From assembly GCA_025769875.1 (NCBI GenBank), contig JAGFNK010001100.1, positions 1 through 14,944 on the forward strand: DNA of 14,944 nucleotides. The letters run 5' to 3'. The notes under the pieces were generated by a model. That model saw nothing but the letters and a program-made list of their open reading frames with translations, was not told the DNA's origin and ran no database searches. Both the position numbers and the translations under genes were made by a program. Shown piece by piece: positions 1 through 7,733 of this stretch (position 1 is its first letter; each line of letters opens with the position of its first letter). Source of the stretch: Russula earlei. Lineage: Eukaryota; Basidiomycota; Agaricomycetes; Russulales; Russulaceae.

Positions 1-462
1 TTTGATTCAAGCGTCTGTTGTAGATGTTAGCATTGATGAAGTGGATGAACGATACAGCTTACCGAAAACATTTTTTTGATGTTATCAACAGTATGTTCTC
101 TCCATCTTCATGATCCTTGTGCAATGGGGAATGTGCAGGGGCTGTCAAGACATGTACTGCTGATCACTAAGGACTCAGGAGCAGGTGGGCAAGGGTTGGA
201 AACAGATGGTACGCGGTGAAGGCGGTGTTGAACAGGAGGATGAGCCAAATGACGAGGAGGTACCAGATGGGGACTGGTAGGTGTTGCAAGAGACAAGGCA
301 AAGACTAGAGGCCAGTGTAGCGGGGGGGCTTTAAAGAAGGCGGTCGTTGAAGAGTACCTTGAAGACGAGAGTAGACTTTAAACTGAGCGGTCGCAGGGGA
401 GTACCCAGGAAGATGAGAGTATCACAAATGGACAGTCTGATGACTGCCATGCTTCATTGGGG

Positions 463-470
463 CTTATATA
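463..470 (-). promoter_or_regulatory. TATA box of the probable LTR
   Basis: TATATAAG followed by CCCC on the minus strand. It resembles the TATATAAAGCCCCC of gypsy element A's LTR. The plus strand also reads TATATAC here, so direction is not certain. Confidence 0.35.
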
Positions 471-596
471 CAGTGTACAGGGTCGATTACAAAGAACTGG
501 GACTATTCTAGACCCTTTGGTACCATCCAATAGGACTACAGAGGCATAAACTTGCTTGTGTCAAGTTTCAGGCTTACTGAGCGCATTACTGATCAT

Positions 597-707
597 TGTG
601 GAGCGATGACATCATTATGATGTCACTGTGGAGCGCTTAGTGAGCCTATGAGGTCACTGTGGAGCTGCTCGGTCAGCCATGATGTCATTGGAGCCTTGAT
701 GACATCA
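597..707. repeat. Cluster of TGACATCA and TGTGGAGC repeats
   Basis: TGTGGAGC occurs at 597-604, 627-634 and 658-665, spaced 30 and 31 nt. TGACATCA or its complement TGATGTCA occurs at 607-614, 618-625, 680-687 and 700-707. The first two form a perfect 19-bp palindrome (607-625, 9-bp arms around a single T). TGACATCA is one base from the CRE/ATF site TGACGTCA bound by bZIP factors; binding here is inference. Such arrays are typical of LTR U3 enhancers. Confidence 0.6.
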
Positions 708-1376
708 GATGAGTTATGCAACAGTTTCTAAGAGTTTGTGCTGCTGTTTCGGGTTCTTGGTGGTTGGGTGACCATGTGGCTGCCACGCGATAATTACCTG
801 ATTAGGAAACAGGTGCCTGGTTGTGTTATAGTGTCTTTGCAACAGCGATATCTTGCACTGCAGGAGGGATAGCCCAGAAAATGGAAGGGAGTTGACAATG
901 CAAAGTGAGAGAGGTCTCTCTTGAGTGAAATAGGACAATCTACAGTCAGGACTTGGCCTTGGTTCATAACAGGGGCTTAGCTGAAGGCTGACGCATGTAC
1001 TCAAGCAGTTTACAAAATGGCTGCTTGTCAACCTCATCAAATGGTTGGTCACATGCAACGATCCATTCTGCAAGGAGGTTCTCAAACTCGTCCTGGACAA
1101 ATTCTCCCTTAGGTATATTGTCAGCCAGTAGCCAAGTGAATGGTGACTATTGACCACTTATGGTTGCAAGTGCTGCCTGTCGCTGAAGTGCCTCCATAAT
1201 ACTTGACAATGCCTTCTCAAGTTTCATAATATATTTCCCAGCTGCAGATGCATCGAGTTTTGTGCACCCAGTCGCAATATTGAGTTCCTCTACAGTTGGA
1301 GGCTCAGGGAGTGCCTTGAGTACTTCATACAGTTGGTACATTGCAGGGAAGTGGTGTTTAAGGTGACCGACCAAAC

Positions 1377-1423
1377 CTATCAGTATATCAGACATGGCGT
1401 CACTCCAAATATAATGAACCCAC
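1377..1423 (-). other. Intron (47 nt) in the hAT transposase relic
   Basis: Donor GTGGGTTC, acceptor CTGATAG. Splicing joins AAT G to GT TTG and yields SLNG-LVGHLK, the conserved junction of this transposase type, whereas reading through gives an early stop. This is the best supported of the four introns. Confidence 0.7.
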
Positions 1424-1566
1424 CATTGAGACTATATTTCATGGCTTTGGTGACTGTCAGAATTTTCCCCGAGCCATGGTAGCACTTGTAATGTTTGTTG
1501 CCATCCACTGTTTTGCCATCAGCACTGGTTGCAACTTGTTCATAGAAGAGATAAATAGGATTTCAT

Positions 1567-1626
1567 CTTGCAGATGACTGAATAAGGTGATGAGGGATAG
1601 CTCGAGAGTATGCAATATTGTTTCAC
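1567..1626 (-). other. Probable intron (60 nt) in the hAT transposase relic
   Basis: Donor GTGAAAC, acceptor CTGCAAG. It removes sequence between the KSPANN exon and the BED-core exon. The resulting frame is off by one from the BED frame, so either a base was lost in the relic or the boundary is wrong. Confidence 0.4.
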
Positions 1627-1773
1627 CTTTTTGGGCTCAGTAGATGCAGTCACATCAGGCTCCAAAGGTTCTGTGGAAGATGGTGTATGCCGCATCATGT
1701 GATAAACATTGTTTGCAGGGGATTTTGATCTCTTTTGTTTCACATCATTTTTTCAATGTCGAGACCTCTTTTG

Positions 1774-1869
1774 CTGAGCAAATGGAATGGTTTTTGATGG
1801 AAGTGACTCGGCAAGCTTGAGAGAAGATATTAGAATATTCAATCTGAGTGGAAATAGGGTTGAGCTTAC
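1774..1869 (-). other. Probable intron (96 nt) in the hAT transposase relic
   Basis: Donor GTAAGCTC, acceptor TTTGCTCAG, phase 0 on both sides. It joins the acidic exon to a basic QKRSR-type exon that carries a stop codon six codons later. Confidence 0.4.
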
Positions 1870-2126
1870 TTCAGCGTTATTGACCACAGCTTCATGCTCA
1901 TCATCTTTGGAACTCTTGCCCAAGGACTCTACAAAACTTCTGTTGTCATTATCTTCCTCATCACTAATGTGAACTTGAAGCAGAGCTGGAGCACGCTGGT
2001 GAGATACACGAGGCTTGCGCCTGTGTTTTTCGGCAGCCTCATGAGCAGTTTCCGTGATTTCTGCTTGTATTAATTCTTGCATATGGCTAGAATATTCCTT
2101 TCGGTGTCCTCGCCCCTCCTGCTGTA

Positions 2127-2184
2127 CTAAATAAGATGACAGGAGGTAAGCACAAAGAAATGCGTGTAATACAAGACTAAATAC
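2127..2184 (-). other. Probable intron (58 nt) in the hAT transposase relic
   Basis: Donor GTATTTAG, acceptor CTTATTTAG. Splicing in phase 1 carries the frame from SSRTTDN into VQQEGRGHRKEY. The unspliced reading of exon 1 hits TAG within three codons. Confidence 0.5.
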
Positions 2185-2371
2185 CATTATCGGTGGTCCT
2201 AGAACTTGGTGCACTACTTCCAGGTTGGCCCATGGGTACATCATCATCAGCATCGAAATACCAGACGTGTTCAGGCTCATTCAGGCCAGTAGAAGGTGTG
2301 TTAGAGGAGTTAGGCATGACAGGAGATTTGAAAAGAGAACTGTTGGATGAATGGTGAACAAAACCAGACAT

Positions 2372-3300
2372 GCCTGCACGTATGTGCATGAGAACAACCT
2401 AGATAAGATAACTGAAGGTATTGTAAGGCGGCGCAGGTGCGTGCCTGAGCAGGCAACGGGGCGCGAGATGACGATGGAGGCAGCGGTGTATAGCATTAAG
2501 ACGTTGGAGGCTGAAGCTGAGGCCTACAAGGGCAGGTGACGAGACTGAGGCGATTAGCGAGACTAAGAGGCGCGGCGGCGGCGGCTGGCTGAGCTAAGGC
2601 TGGGGCGACAGAAGCAGATGGCAGGACTGAGGCTGGCGTTGGCGCTGAGACAGACACCGCGACAGGCGACACTGAGAGCGCAGGAGCTGATGAGACAGAG
2701 GCGGGGTGTCAGTCGGGACCGAGGCAGCTGGCAAGGCTAAGGGCACGGTGGCTGGTTATGCTAGCGATACTGGACGTGCGGTGACAGTGGCTGGTGATGT
2801 TTACTGAGGGCACGAGAACTGAAGCTGCGGCCGAGGCGGGCAGGGCGGAGGATGTAGGGGCAACGGTGACGACGTAGACTTGGTGGTATAGATGGGTGGA
2901 GTAGAAATGGCGACGAGAGAGAGTTGGGACTGAGAGCAAGGCGACCAGGTGCAGTGGGCGGTGCTAGAACGCTGACGGATGAGGCGGAGACGACTGGGCT
3001 GGCGTTGAGACAGCGGCCGCGACTATAAGGGGGGCAGCTGGCGATCAAAGAGTATTTAACGTAGTAATAATCGAGTTGATGATCATGTACACTATCTACG
3101 AGATGAGATGTAAAGTAAATGTAGCTAAAAAATGTAGGATCACATCAGGGCGATCCCTCAGTCGCCTTTGCATGCATGCGATTGGGATCAATTGCCTGCA
3201 ATCGATCTCACTCCAATTCACTCGTCTGGGCAATCACAACAGAACATTCTAGAAAGAAGGTCTCACATTACTCAACTCTTTTGCCATTGAGTACAACTAA
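2372..3300. other. hAT leader region, GC- and purine-rich, no gene recognised
   Basis: From about 2500 to 3050 the plus strand is rich in G and A, with imperfect repeats of GAGACTGAGGC and GCTGAGACAGAC type, a (GGC)-rich run near 2573-2587 and a partly duplicated GGCGTTG...GAGACAG...CCGCGAC segment (about 2636 and 3001). Open frames on both strands are low complexity (Ala/Thr/Glu/Gly on plus, Ser/Pro/Ala on minus) and match no family I know. From 3060 to 3300 the sequence is ordinary AT-balanced DNA. By position this is the 5' leader or promoter of the minus-strand transposase gene. Confidence 0.4.
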
Positions 3301-3474
3301 TATACGGCCCATATATACGGCTTGATGGCGTCCCTTATACGGTACGGTACGGTAACTAACCGTACCGGCAACCGTACCGTCATGGTACACTTCCACTACC
3401 CGGACGGTACGGTACGGGATACCGTATTACGGTAGCCGTAAACCGTATGTGTACGGGTACAGTCGGCAGCCCTA
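3301..3474 (-). repeat. hAT-like terminal repeat with subterminal TACGG/CCGTA array
   Basis: Nine TACGG and five CCGTA pentamers lie between 3303 and 3456, some in tandem (TACGGTACGGTACGG near 3338). They end in TAGGGCTGCCGACTG read on the minus strand from 3474. hAT transposases bind clustered short subterminal motifs (Ac uses AAACGG-like hexamers), so the array is the expected type of binding region. The array also holds inverted copies that could fold. Confidence 0.6.
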
Positions 3475-5118
3475 GTTCAAAGGGTCGCTCCTCATCAGGA
3501 TGGAGCAGGACAGGGTCAGAAGATACTATCTGGATAAGTCGTTCCAGAGCATCTTTGCATTCTTGGGTCCATTCAAATGGCACCCCTTTCTTTGTCAAGG
3601 CAATAATGGGTCGAGCAATCTGACTGAATCCTTGAATGAAAGCCCTATTGTAACTGAGGACTCCCATGACTTTGCGCACTTCGTGTACGTCCTTGATTTC
3701 CCGAGGCCAGTCCGTGATTCCTCGGACTTTGGAGGCCTCAATCTTCATCTTCCCTTCGTCTATGTCCCATCCTAGCATGGTTAGTTTTCGCACCATGAAC
3801 TGGCACTTCTGAGGTTTCAGGAAGTATGACTTCTTCTGCATCAACGTGAGTAGTTCGTTGACACATTGCTCATGGATTTCTAGTTGTTCAGGACTGTCCC
3901 CCGTGGCAATTCCAAAGTCATCCAGATAGTTGACCGTGTATTCTGCCCATCGGTCCAGCCAGTCACCATAGTCTCTTCTCATCAGCCTAGTAAAGAAGGC
4001 TGGTGTGTTCTTGAGCCCAAAATACATGACATTGGGCAGGTAGGTTCCATATGGCGTCTTGAAGGCTGCCTTCCAACGATCTCCTTCTACCAGCCGCACA
4101 TTATTGTATCCCCATCGTATATCGAATTTGGAGAAGACCTTTTTCCCTCGGAGTCTTTCCACCTCTTGTTCCAGATGTGGTAAAGGTTCATTGTCTCGTC
4201 TGGTCCACTGATTTAGTCGTCAATAGTCTACAATGATCCTCTTCTCCTTGCTGTCCTTCTTGCCAATGAAGAACACTGGAGATGTGTAGCTGGATGGACC
4301 TGGAGTGATATATCGCTTCTCTACTTCATCAGCTAGGAATTTCTTGAGGTATTCTCGCTCATCTCGTGTAAGGGGGTACACTTTGCAGTTTAGTTCCTTT
4401 GGTGCGTCAGGTAACAGCTCTATCTGCATGTCTGGTTCCCTTGGTGGTGGGAACCTCTGGGACTTCTCTTCTGAGAAGACATCTGCAAAGCGGTGGAATT
4501 GCTTTGGAACATTGGCAAGGGGATCCTCTCCTTCCTGTGGTTTAATCGACTGTTGGGCCCACTTCTGAGCAATAGTCGTCTTTTGGAGGTAAATGGCTTC
4601 CCCTTTCTTCAATTGTCGGTTTTCATCTCTTGCTCGCTTTTGGAGTTTTGTGACATAGAGATCCAGGTACTTGTATCGAGCAGTCTCAATCAGTACCTTT
4701 CCTTCCATCAGCTGTCCTTTCTTCCAGTTGATGGTGGGGTCGAATTCATATAGGAAGGGATATCCCAGGATGACCCGATCCGTTCCTAAATCTGTGAGAT
4801 AGAACCTTTGCAAGCTCTCCTTCTCCTTGTATCGGACGCGAAGCCAGCAGTAATGGGTGAGTTCCCCTTGCTTATTCTGGGTTCCGTCGACATTTCGTAC
4901 TACCATGGGTTCATGTAGTTCTTGTTTCCCAATCTTCAGTCTTTTCCAAGCTGAGTGATCGATAAAGTTCTCTGTTGCTCCACTGTCCAGTAGAGCAGAT
5001 TCCTCGGCCGTTGTGTGTGCAGTGACGAAAGTGAACGGAATATTCATAGCATTCAGTCTTCTAATGTACACTTGCAACACACTATTCTTCCTAAGCCAGG
5101 CCGTCGACTTAGGTGTTC
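3475..5118 (-). pseudogene. pol: gypsy A pol: protease and reverse transcriptase, truncated
   Basis: Pol lies in the -1 frame of gag and is open from the gag stop, so it is read as a Gag-Pol fusion rather than from its own start. The retroviral-type aspartic protease has LLDSGATENFID (catalytic Asp codon 4987-4985). RT follows: a PVFFIGKKDSKEKR fingers segment, FDIRWGYNN, and the palm motif YLDD at 3928-3917 with both catalytic aspartates. After RT comes the thumb/connection (KVRGITDWP, GVLSYNRAFI) and then HPDEERPFEL, the start of RNase H, where similarity stops. One nonsense codon, TGA at 4222-4220, falls in the RT segment VDY-stop-RLN; the frame on both sides is the same. RNase H and integrase are lost. 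Some RT positions look diverged (LKNTPAFF for the usual LTNSPATF). Confidence 0.88.
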
Positions 5119-5128
5119 CTAAAAACCC
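5090..5128 (-). promoter_or_regulatory. Programmed -1 frameshift signal between gag and pol (A)
   Basis: The last gag codons are CAG GGT TTT TAG, giving the canonical X XXY YYZ heptamer G GGT TTT (5128-5122) directly before the stop. Pol is open in the -1 frame. After an 8-nt spacer (5121-5114), CCTAAG (5113-5108) can pair with CTTAGG (5095-5090). Three further inner pairs, two of them G-U, extend the stem to 9 bp with a 6-nt loop. This is the usual slippery-site, spacer and stem layout. Confidence 0.7.
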
Positions 5129-7011
5129 TGTTCCATCAGTTCTTCCAACAAGTCCTCCTTTTGTTTGGTGGACATCTTCTTTATGGACGCCGAGGAGGAG
5201 CTCTTGTTATAGGTAGGAGGAGGAGATGTAGATCGCCCAGAGACAGTGCTTTCATTTCCACTATCCCCTGAGTCGTCCTCCTTCTCTGTTTCCAGAGCTC
5301 GAGCTTTCCCTTTGTCCCTTGGGTTACTTGATTTCTTCTTGACTCTGTCCTTGTCAGGACAGTTCCGACTGATATGTCCTGCTTTCTTGCAGATGAAGCA
5401 TTTCCCTTCTGCTAGCAGTTTCTTCTTTTCCTCTGTCAGAGGAGGACGTCGTTTGGTCCTTGCTGCATCAGTGGATACTGAGTCCACTTCCATTGCATTC
5501 GGATCTCTTTGGTTTCGCCTTTTCCCAACCTGTAGGGATTTCATGCGATTTTCCCTGGTGGTCAACGATCCACCTCCAGATCCAATATTGGCTTTCATGA
5601 GCTGGTCTCTGGCCTGTTCTTCCCTGGCAGCATTGATCCATGCTCGTAGATCATTGATGGCAGGTATATCTCTGACTGGTCGATTGTAGATTCGTCGCAC
5701 CAGCCAGGTGATTAGTCCAGCCTTGTAGGCTTCTACTGCTCCTGGTGAATTCTGGTCCCATCCTGCTTTACTGAGCAGAACAAGGAACTTGCTGGTATAG
5801 TCATCCAGCGATGCTGCTTTAGACATGGACAGTTGTTGTAGCTCCATGAAAGCGTCTTCAGGCTCTGTGGTGTCTTTGAATTCTCTGAAGAAGTCATCCA
5901 CAAATTCGGTCCAAAAGAGCATGTCAGTTGGATCTAGCTGCACTGGTGCATAAGGAGACGGTGGGTCCCCATTTCTTTTTGCTTCTACCAGGTTCGTTTG
6001 ATTGACCACCCATTCATGCACTTTCTCTCCTTTGATGTAGGTGAGAGCTAGGGCTACTCGCTTCATTGGAATAGTCATGGTCGGGTTGTCGCTGTTGAGC
6101 AGATTCCATAGATTGAAATCCTGGACAAAGTACTTCGTCTTTTTCCTATCTCCTTTGAAGACTTCAGGAGGGTCTCCTTTTAGAGATCCGTTGCCCCCAT
6201 GGGGGCCTGGTGCCGGCTGAGGTGCCAAATTCGCCCCTGGTCCTACAGGAGGTGCTGCTGGTGGTCCCCCTGCTGGAGGGCCTCCTCCAGGTGGGCCTCC
6301 TCCTGGTACTGGTGGACCTCCGGGTCCGAAGGGGACTCCTCCACCTCCAGGTGGTCCTCCTGCTCCAGGTGGACCACCTCCAGGGTTTACTACAATGGTG
6401 GGCCCTGCTCTTCCACCTGCTGTCTGGGTGGCAATGGTGGCTGTCTGGGTGGCTGCAATGGTAGCCATTTCGACTGATTCTTCTGGCTCTTCAACGATTG
6501 TTGGTTCAATGGGCGAGACGTGTACTGTCTGCTCTAGTCTTTCAGCTAGCTCCAATACTTCTGGTGCTTCTGCTTTCTGATCTGTAGTCGGAGGGTCCGA
6601 CTGTTCTGTTTCTCCACTTGATGACTTTTGTATCAATGGAGCTGGGTCGTCTACTACTGGGCTTCTGGGTTCCCAATGAGTAGTGTAAGGATCTGTCCTG
6701 GTTCCTAAACCTAGGACCTTGTATTCGTCAATGTCTTCGTCCTCTCCTGCATAGGGACGTCCTTTGTGGTAATCAACAAAGTACCACTGATCGTTGATGT
6801 ATTCACAAGGAAGGTAGCTTCCTTTGTATCGGACCTCGTATCTGTTAGGCCCTTCCTGGTCTGCCCAACACCAGATGGCAGTTCCTTTGATTCCTGAGGG
6901 TAGATTGTCCCTCTCTCTAGCTTTGAACCAACCAAATTTGGTTCCTTGCTTTGATTTCTGGTTGAACTTTACGCGTATGCTATGTTCTCCTTCGATTTCC
7001 AGTTTGTCCAC
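5119..7011 (-). CDS. gag: gypsy A Gag polyprotein (main open frame)
   Basis: A 630-residue open frame encoding the structural protein that packages element RNA. In order: an N-terminal region with Trp- and Tyr-rich segments (WFKARERDN, WYFVDYHKGRP); an acidic linker; a Gly/Pro-rich stretch (about residues 205-275); a capsid-like retrotransposon gag domain (FKGDRKKTKYFVQDFNLW..., LALTYIKGEKVHEW, DDFFREFKDT, YTSKFLVLLSKAGWD); a basic segment; one CCHC zinc knuckle, C-x2-C-x4-H-x4-C (5400-5359); and a Ser-rich tail ending at the frameshift site. The first codon of the open frame is GTG, not a credible fungal start. The same frame continues upstream to about 7285 across three stops, so the true N terminus is broken. 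Over the remaining length the frame is intact, which suggests a fairly recent insertion. Confidence 0.85.
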   Translation of the reverse strand: MDKLEIEGEHSIRVKFNQKSKQGTKFGWFKARERDNLPSGIKGTAIWCWADQEGPNRYEVRYKGSYLPCEYINDQWYFVDYHKGRPYAGEDEDIDEYKVLGLGTRTDPYTTHWEPRSPVVDDPAPLIQKSSSGETEQSDPPTTDQKAEAPEVLELAERLEQTVHVSPIEPTIVEEPEESVEMATIAATQTATIATQTAGGRAGPTIVVNPGGGPPGAGGPPGGGGVPFGPGGPPVPGGGPPGGGPPAGGPPAAPPVGPGANLAPQPAPGPHGGNGSLKGDPPEVFKGDRKKTKYFVQDFNLWNLLNSDNPTMTIPMKRVALALTYIKGEKVHEWVVNQTNLVEAKRNGDPPSPYAPVQLDPTDMLFWTEFVDDFFREFKDTTEPEDAFMELQQLSMSKAASLDDYTSKFLVLLSKAGWDQNSPGAVEAYKAGLITWLVRRIYNRPVRDIPAINDLRAWINAAREEQARDQLMKANIGSGGGSLTTRENRMKSLQVGKRRNQRDPNAMEVDSVSTDAARTKRRPPLTEEKKKLLAEGKCFICKKAGHISRNCPDKDRVKKKSSNPRDKGKARALETEKEDDSGDSGNESTVSGRSTSPPPTYNKSSSSASIKKMSTKQKEDLLEELMEQGF

Positions 7012-7285
7012 TCGCCACTGCCTTTCCTAGGGAGTCGGGACTTGTCTGCCCTCTTACCACTGTCTATGCCAATGACAGTAGGGGTCTTTACAGAAGTATG
7101 CGTGTGTCCAACCGTGCTGCTCGTCGAGAGTCACGTAGTACACCTTCTTCTTGTCGTGGAGAGGTCTGTATAGATTCTCCCCCTTGACTACTTCAGCGTA
7201 GGTTGCTGACCGTATGATGACTAGATCCTAGTCTTTAGGCTTCCTGCCTATTTCTGGTTCGCTTTCACAGCGATGTCTGTGATAG
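7012..7285 (-). pseudogene. gag: Broken N-terminal extension of gypsy A gag
   Basis: In the same frame as the main gag, coding-like sequence reads RSATYAEVVKGENLYRPL and continues to CHWHRQW, then meets TAA (7056-7054) and TAG (7029-7027). Another TAG lies upstream at 7230-7228. The Cys/His/Trp-rich text looks like real protein and adjoins the primer site, so gag probably began near 7285. No ATG in frame is seen between the primer site and the first stop, so the start codon itself may have mutated. Confidence 0.55.
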
Positions 7286-7297
7286 AAGCTCGACTTA
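7286..7297 (-). promoter_or_regulatory. Putative self-priming primer-binding site (A)
   Basis: TAAGTCGAGCTT on the minus strand immediately follows the LTR terminus TTAACA with no gap. It is the exact complement of AAGCTCGACTTA at 7503-7492, which is the predicted RNA 5' end. In Tf1-like elements the transcript's own first nucleotides anneal here and prime minus-strand cDNA synthesis. No TGG-initial tRNA-type site is present. Confidence 0.65.
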
Positions 7298-7502
7298 TGT
7301 TAAGGCTCCAAAGTGCCTTAAATAAGATCAATGGTCGCGTCTATAAACACGTCCTACCAATGCAGATATGCTTGAGTCAAGCAAGCAATACTCGTGGAGG
7401 GGAAGGAGTGTTAGATCCTTCTAGAGTATGACAACAAGATGAGAGGGGCTCTGCAGACGGGGTAGGAGTCAACTGTTTGGGATTGGCAAACTAAGTCGAG
7501 CT

Positions 7503-7537
7503 TAAGGCTCAACTGTTTCTACTGGGGGCTTTATATA
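7503..7537 (-). promoter_or_regulatory. Core promoter of gypsy A: TATA box and predicted RNA start
   Basis: TATATAA at 7537-7531, then AGCCTTAAGCT around the predicted start; the RNA would begin AAGCTCGACTTA at 7503. The start is inferred from complementarity to the primer site and from the TATA spacing of 34 nt, which is the same in element B. Confidence 0.6.
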
Positions 7538-7602
7538 GCCCTACAGGGATAAGGTTCATGCTACTGTAGTACTGGTCGGTGCTATAGAAGCAAAACGCGG
7601 CT

Positions 7603-7733
7603 CATAGAAGCGAGGTTGCTTCTATGTAAACGATCTCGGTGCTGGAAGCATTAAGTGCTTCCCCAATCAAGGAATCGACGTACGTGGCGGTACAGGAACA
7701 TCTGGGACAGAAGCAATGCTACTCATTGCTTCT
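7603..7733. repeat. Three GAAGC-armed hairpins in the LTR of gypsy A
   Basis: CATAGAAGC/GCTTCTATG (7603-7626, 6-nt loop), GGAAGCA/TGCTTCC (7644-7662, 5-nt loop) and AGAAGCAATG/CATTGCTTCT (7709-7733, 5-nt loop). All arms are perfect and share GAAGC. They lie upstream of the TATA box, so they are more likely dimeric protein sites in DNA than RNA structures. Confidence 0.65.

Larger units (their letters stand above)
282..723 (-). repeat. Probable LTR (solo or end of an off-window element)
   Basis: The segment is bounded by a 7-bp inverted repeat, TGTTGCA at 282-288 and TGCAACA at 717-723, the TG...CA form expected of an LTR. A TATATAAG box reads on the minus strand at 470-463, and the part upstream of it (480-710) is rich in short repeats, as in a U3 region. 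The flanking 5-mers (277-281 GTAGG, 724-728 GTTTC) do not match, so it is not a clean solo LTR; it may be one end of a longer element or a chance pairing. No self-complementary primer site like that of the gypsy elements was found beside it. Orientation is inferred from the TATA box only. It lies where the hAT transposase relic should continue, so it may have interrupted that element. Confidence 0.38.
964..2371 (-). pseudogene. hAT transposase, BED-finger N-terminal part, multi-exon, broken
   Basis: No whole open frame survives, but the exons read in family order. Exon 1 (2371-2185) starts MSGFVHHSS and has an acidic DADDD patch. Exon 2 (2126-1870) is charged, with an acidic SDEEDNDN run. Exon 3 (1773-1627) contains KSPANN. 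Exon 4 (1566-1424) holds the BED-like core NKHYKCYHG...TKAMKYSLNG. Exon 5 (1376-964) continues LVGHLKHHFPAMYQLY and later EWIVACDQPFDEVDK, the stretch that precedes the DDE domain in fungal hAT transposases. Breaks seen: TGA at 1755-1753, a frame mismatch at the exon 3/4 join, TAG at 1149-1147, TGA at 966-964. The catalytic RNase H-like domain and the hAT dimerisation region are missing from the window. The BED/hAT assignment is from recalled family patterns; the upstream exons are less certain than exons 4-5. Confidence 0.6.
724..3474 (-). mobile_element. 5' part of a degenerate hAT-type DNA transposon
   Basis: Read on the minus strand, the element starts at 3474 with TAGGGCTGCC, the C/TAGGG-type terminus of hAT elements. 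A subterminal array of TACGG/CCGTA pentamers follows (3301-3460), then a GC-rich leader and a broken BED/hAT transposase gene (2371-964). It abuts gypsy element A exactly where that element's RNase H should begin, so it probably inserted there. The 8 bp outside the terminus are GTTCAAAG (3475-3482), the expected target duplication. The other terminus and the second duplication are not in the window, so the hAT call rests on one end plus the transposase. The left limit is uncertain: recognisable transposase ends near 964 and a probable LTR begins at 723. Confidence 0.6.

Noticed and set aside
108..296. Hydrophobic or Pro-rich minus-strand frames at the left edge
   Set aside because: They are short, have no start context and no family resemblance; part overlaps the probable LTR end.
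714..1157. Minus-strand 147-codon open frame
   Set aside because: It is out of frame with the hAT text LLAEWIVACDQPFDEVDK over the same bases; the hAT frame carries the recognisable sequence.
3466..3476. CTAG at 3472-3475 as a Helitron 3' end
   Set aside because: No convincing hairpin precedes it at the usual distance, and the TAGGG terminus plus hAT transposase explains the boundary better.
6199..6580. Plus-strand frames rich in Trp, Leu, Val and Gly opposite the gag linker
   Set aside because: They are the antisense of the Gly/Pro repeat of gypsy A gag, so the open length is a composition artefact.
7026..7060. A 31-nt intron (GTAAG...CTAG) removing two stops in gypsy A gag
   Set aside because: It is very short and, because 31 is not a multiple of three, splicing would throw the downstream gag out of frame.
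7298..7412. TGTTAGATCC at 7408 as the inner end of the gypsy A LTR
   Set aside because: It would also give TGTTA/TAACA ends, but has no primer site beside it, while the 7298 end abuts a 12-nt complement of the predicted RNA start.
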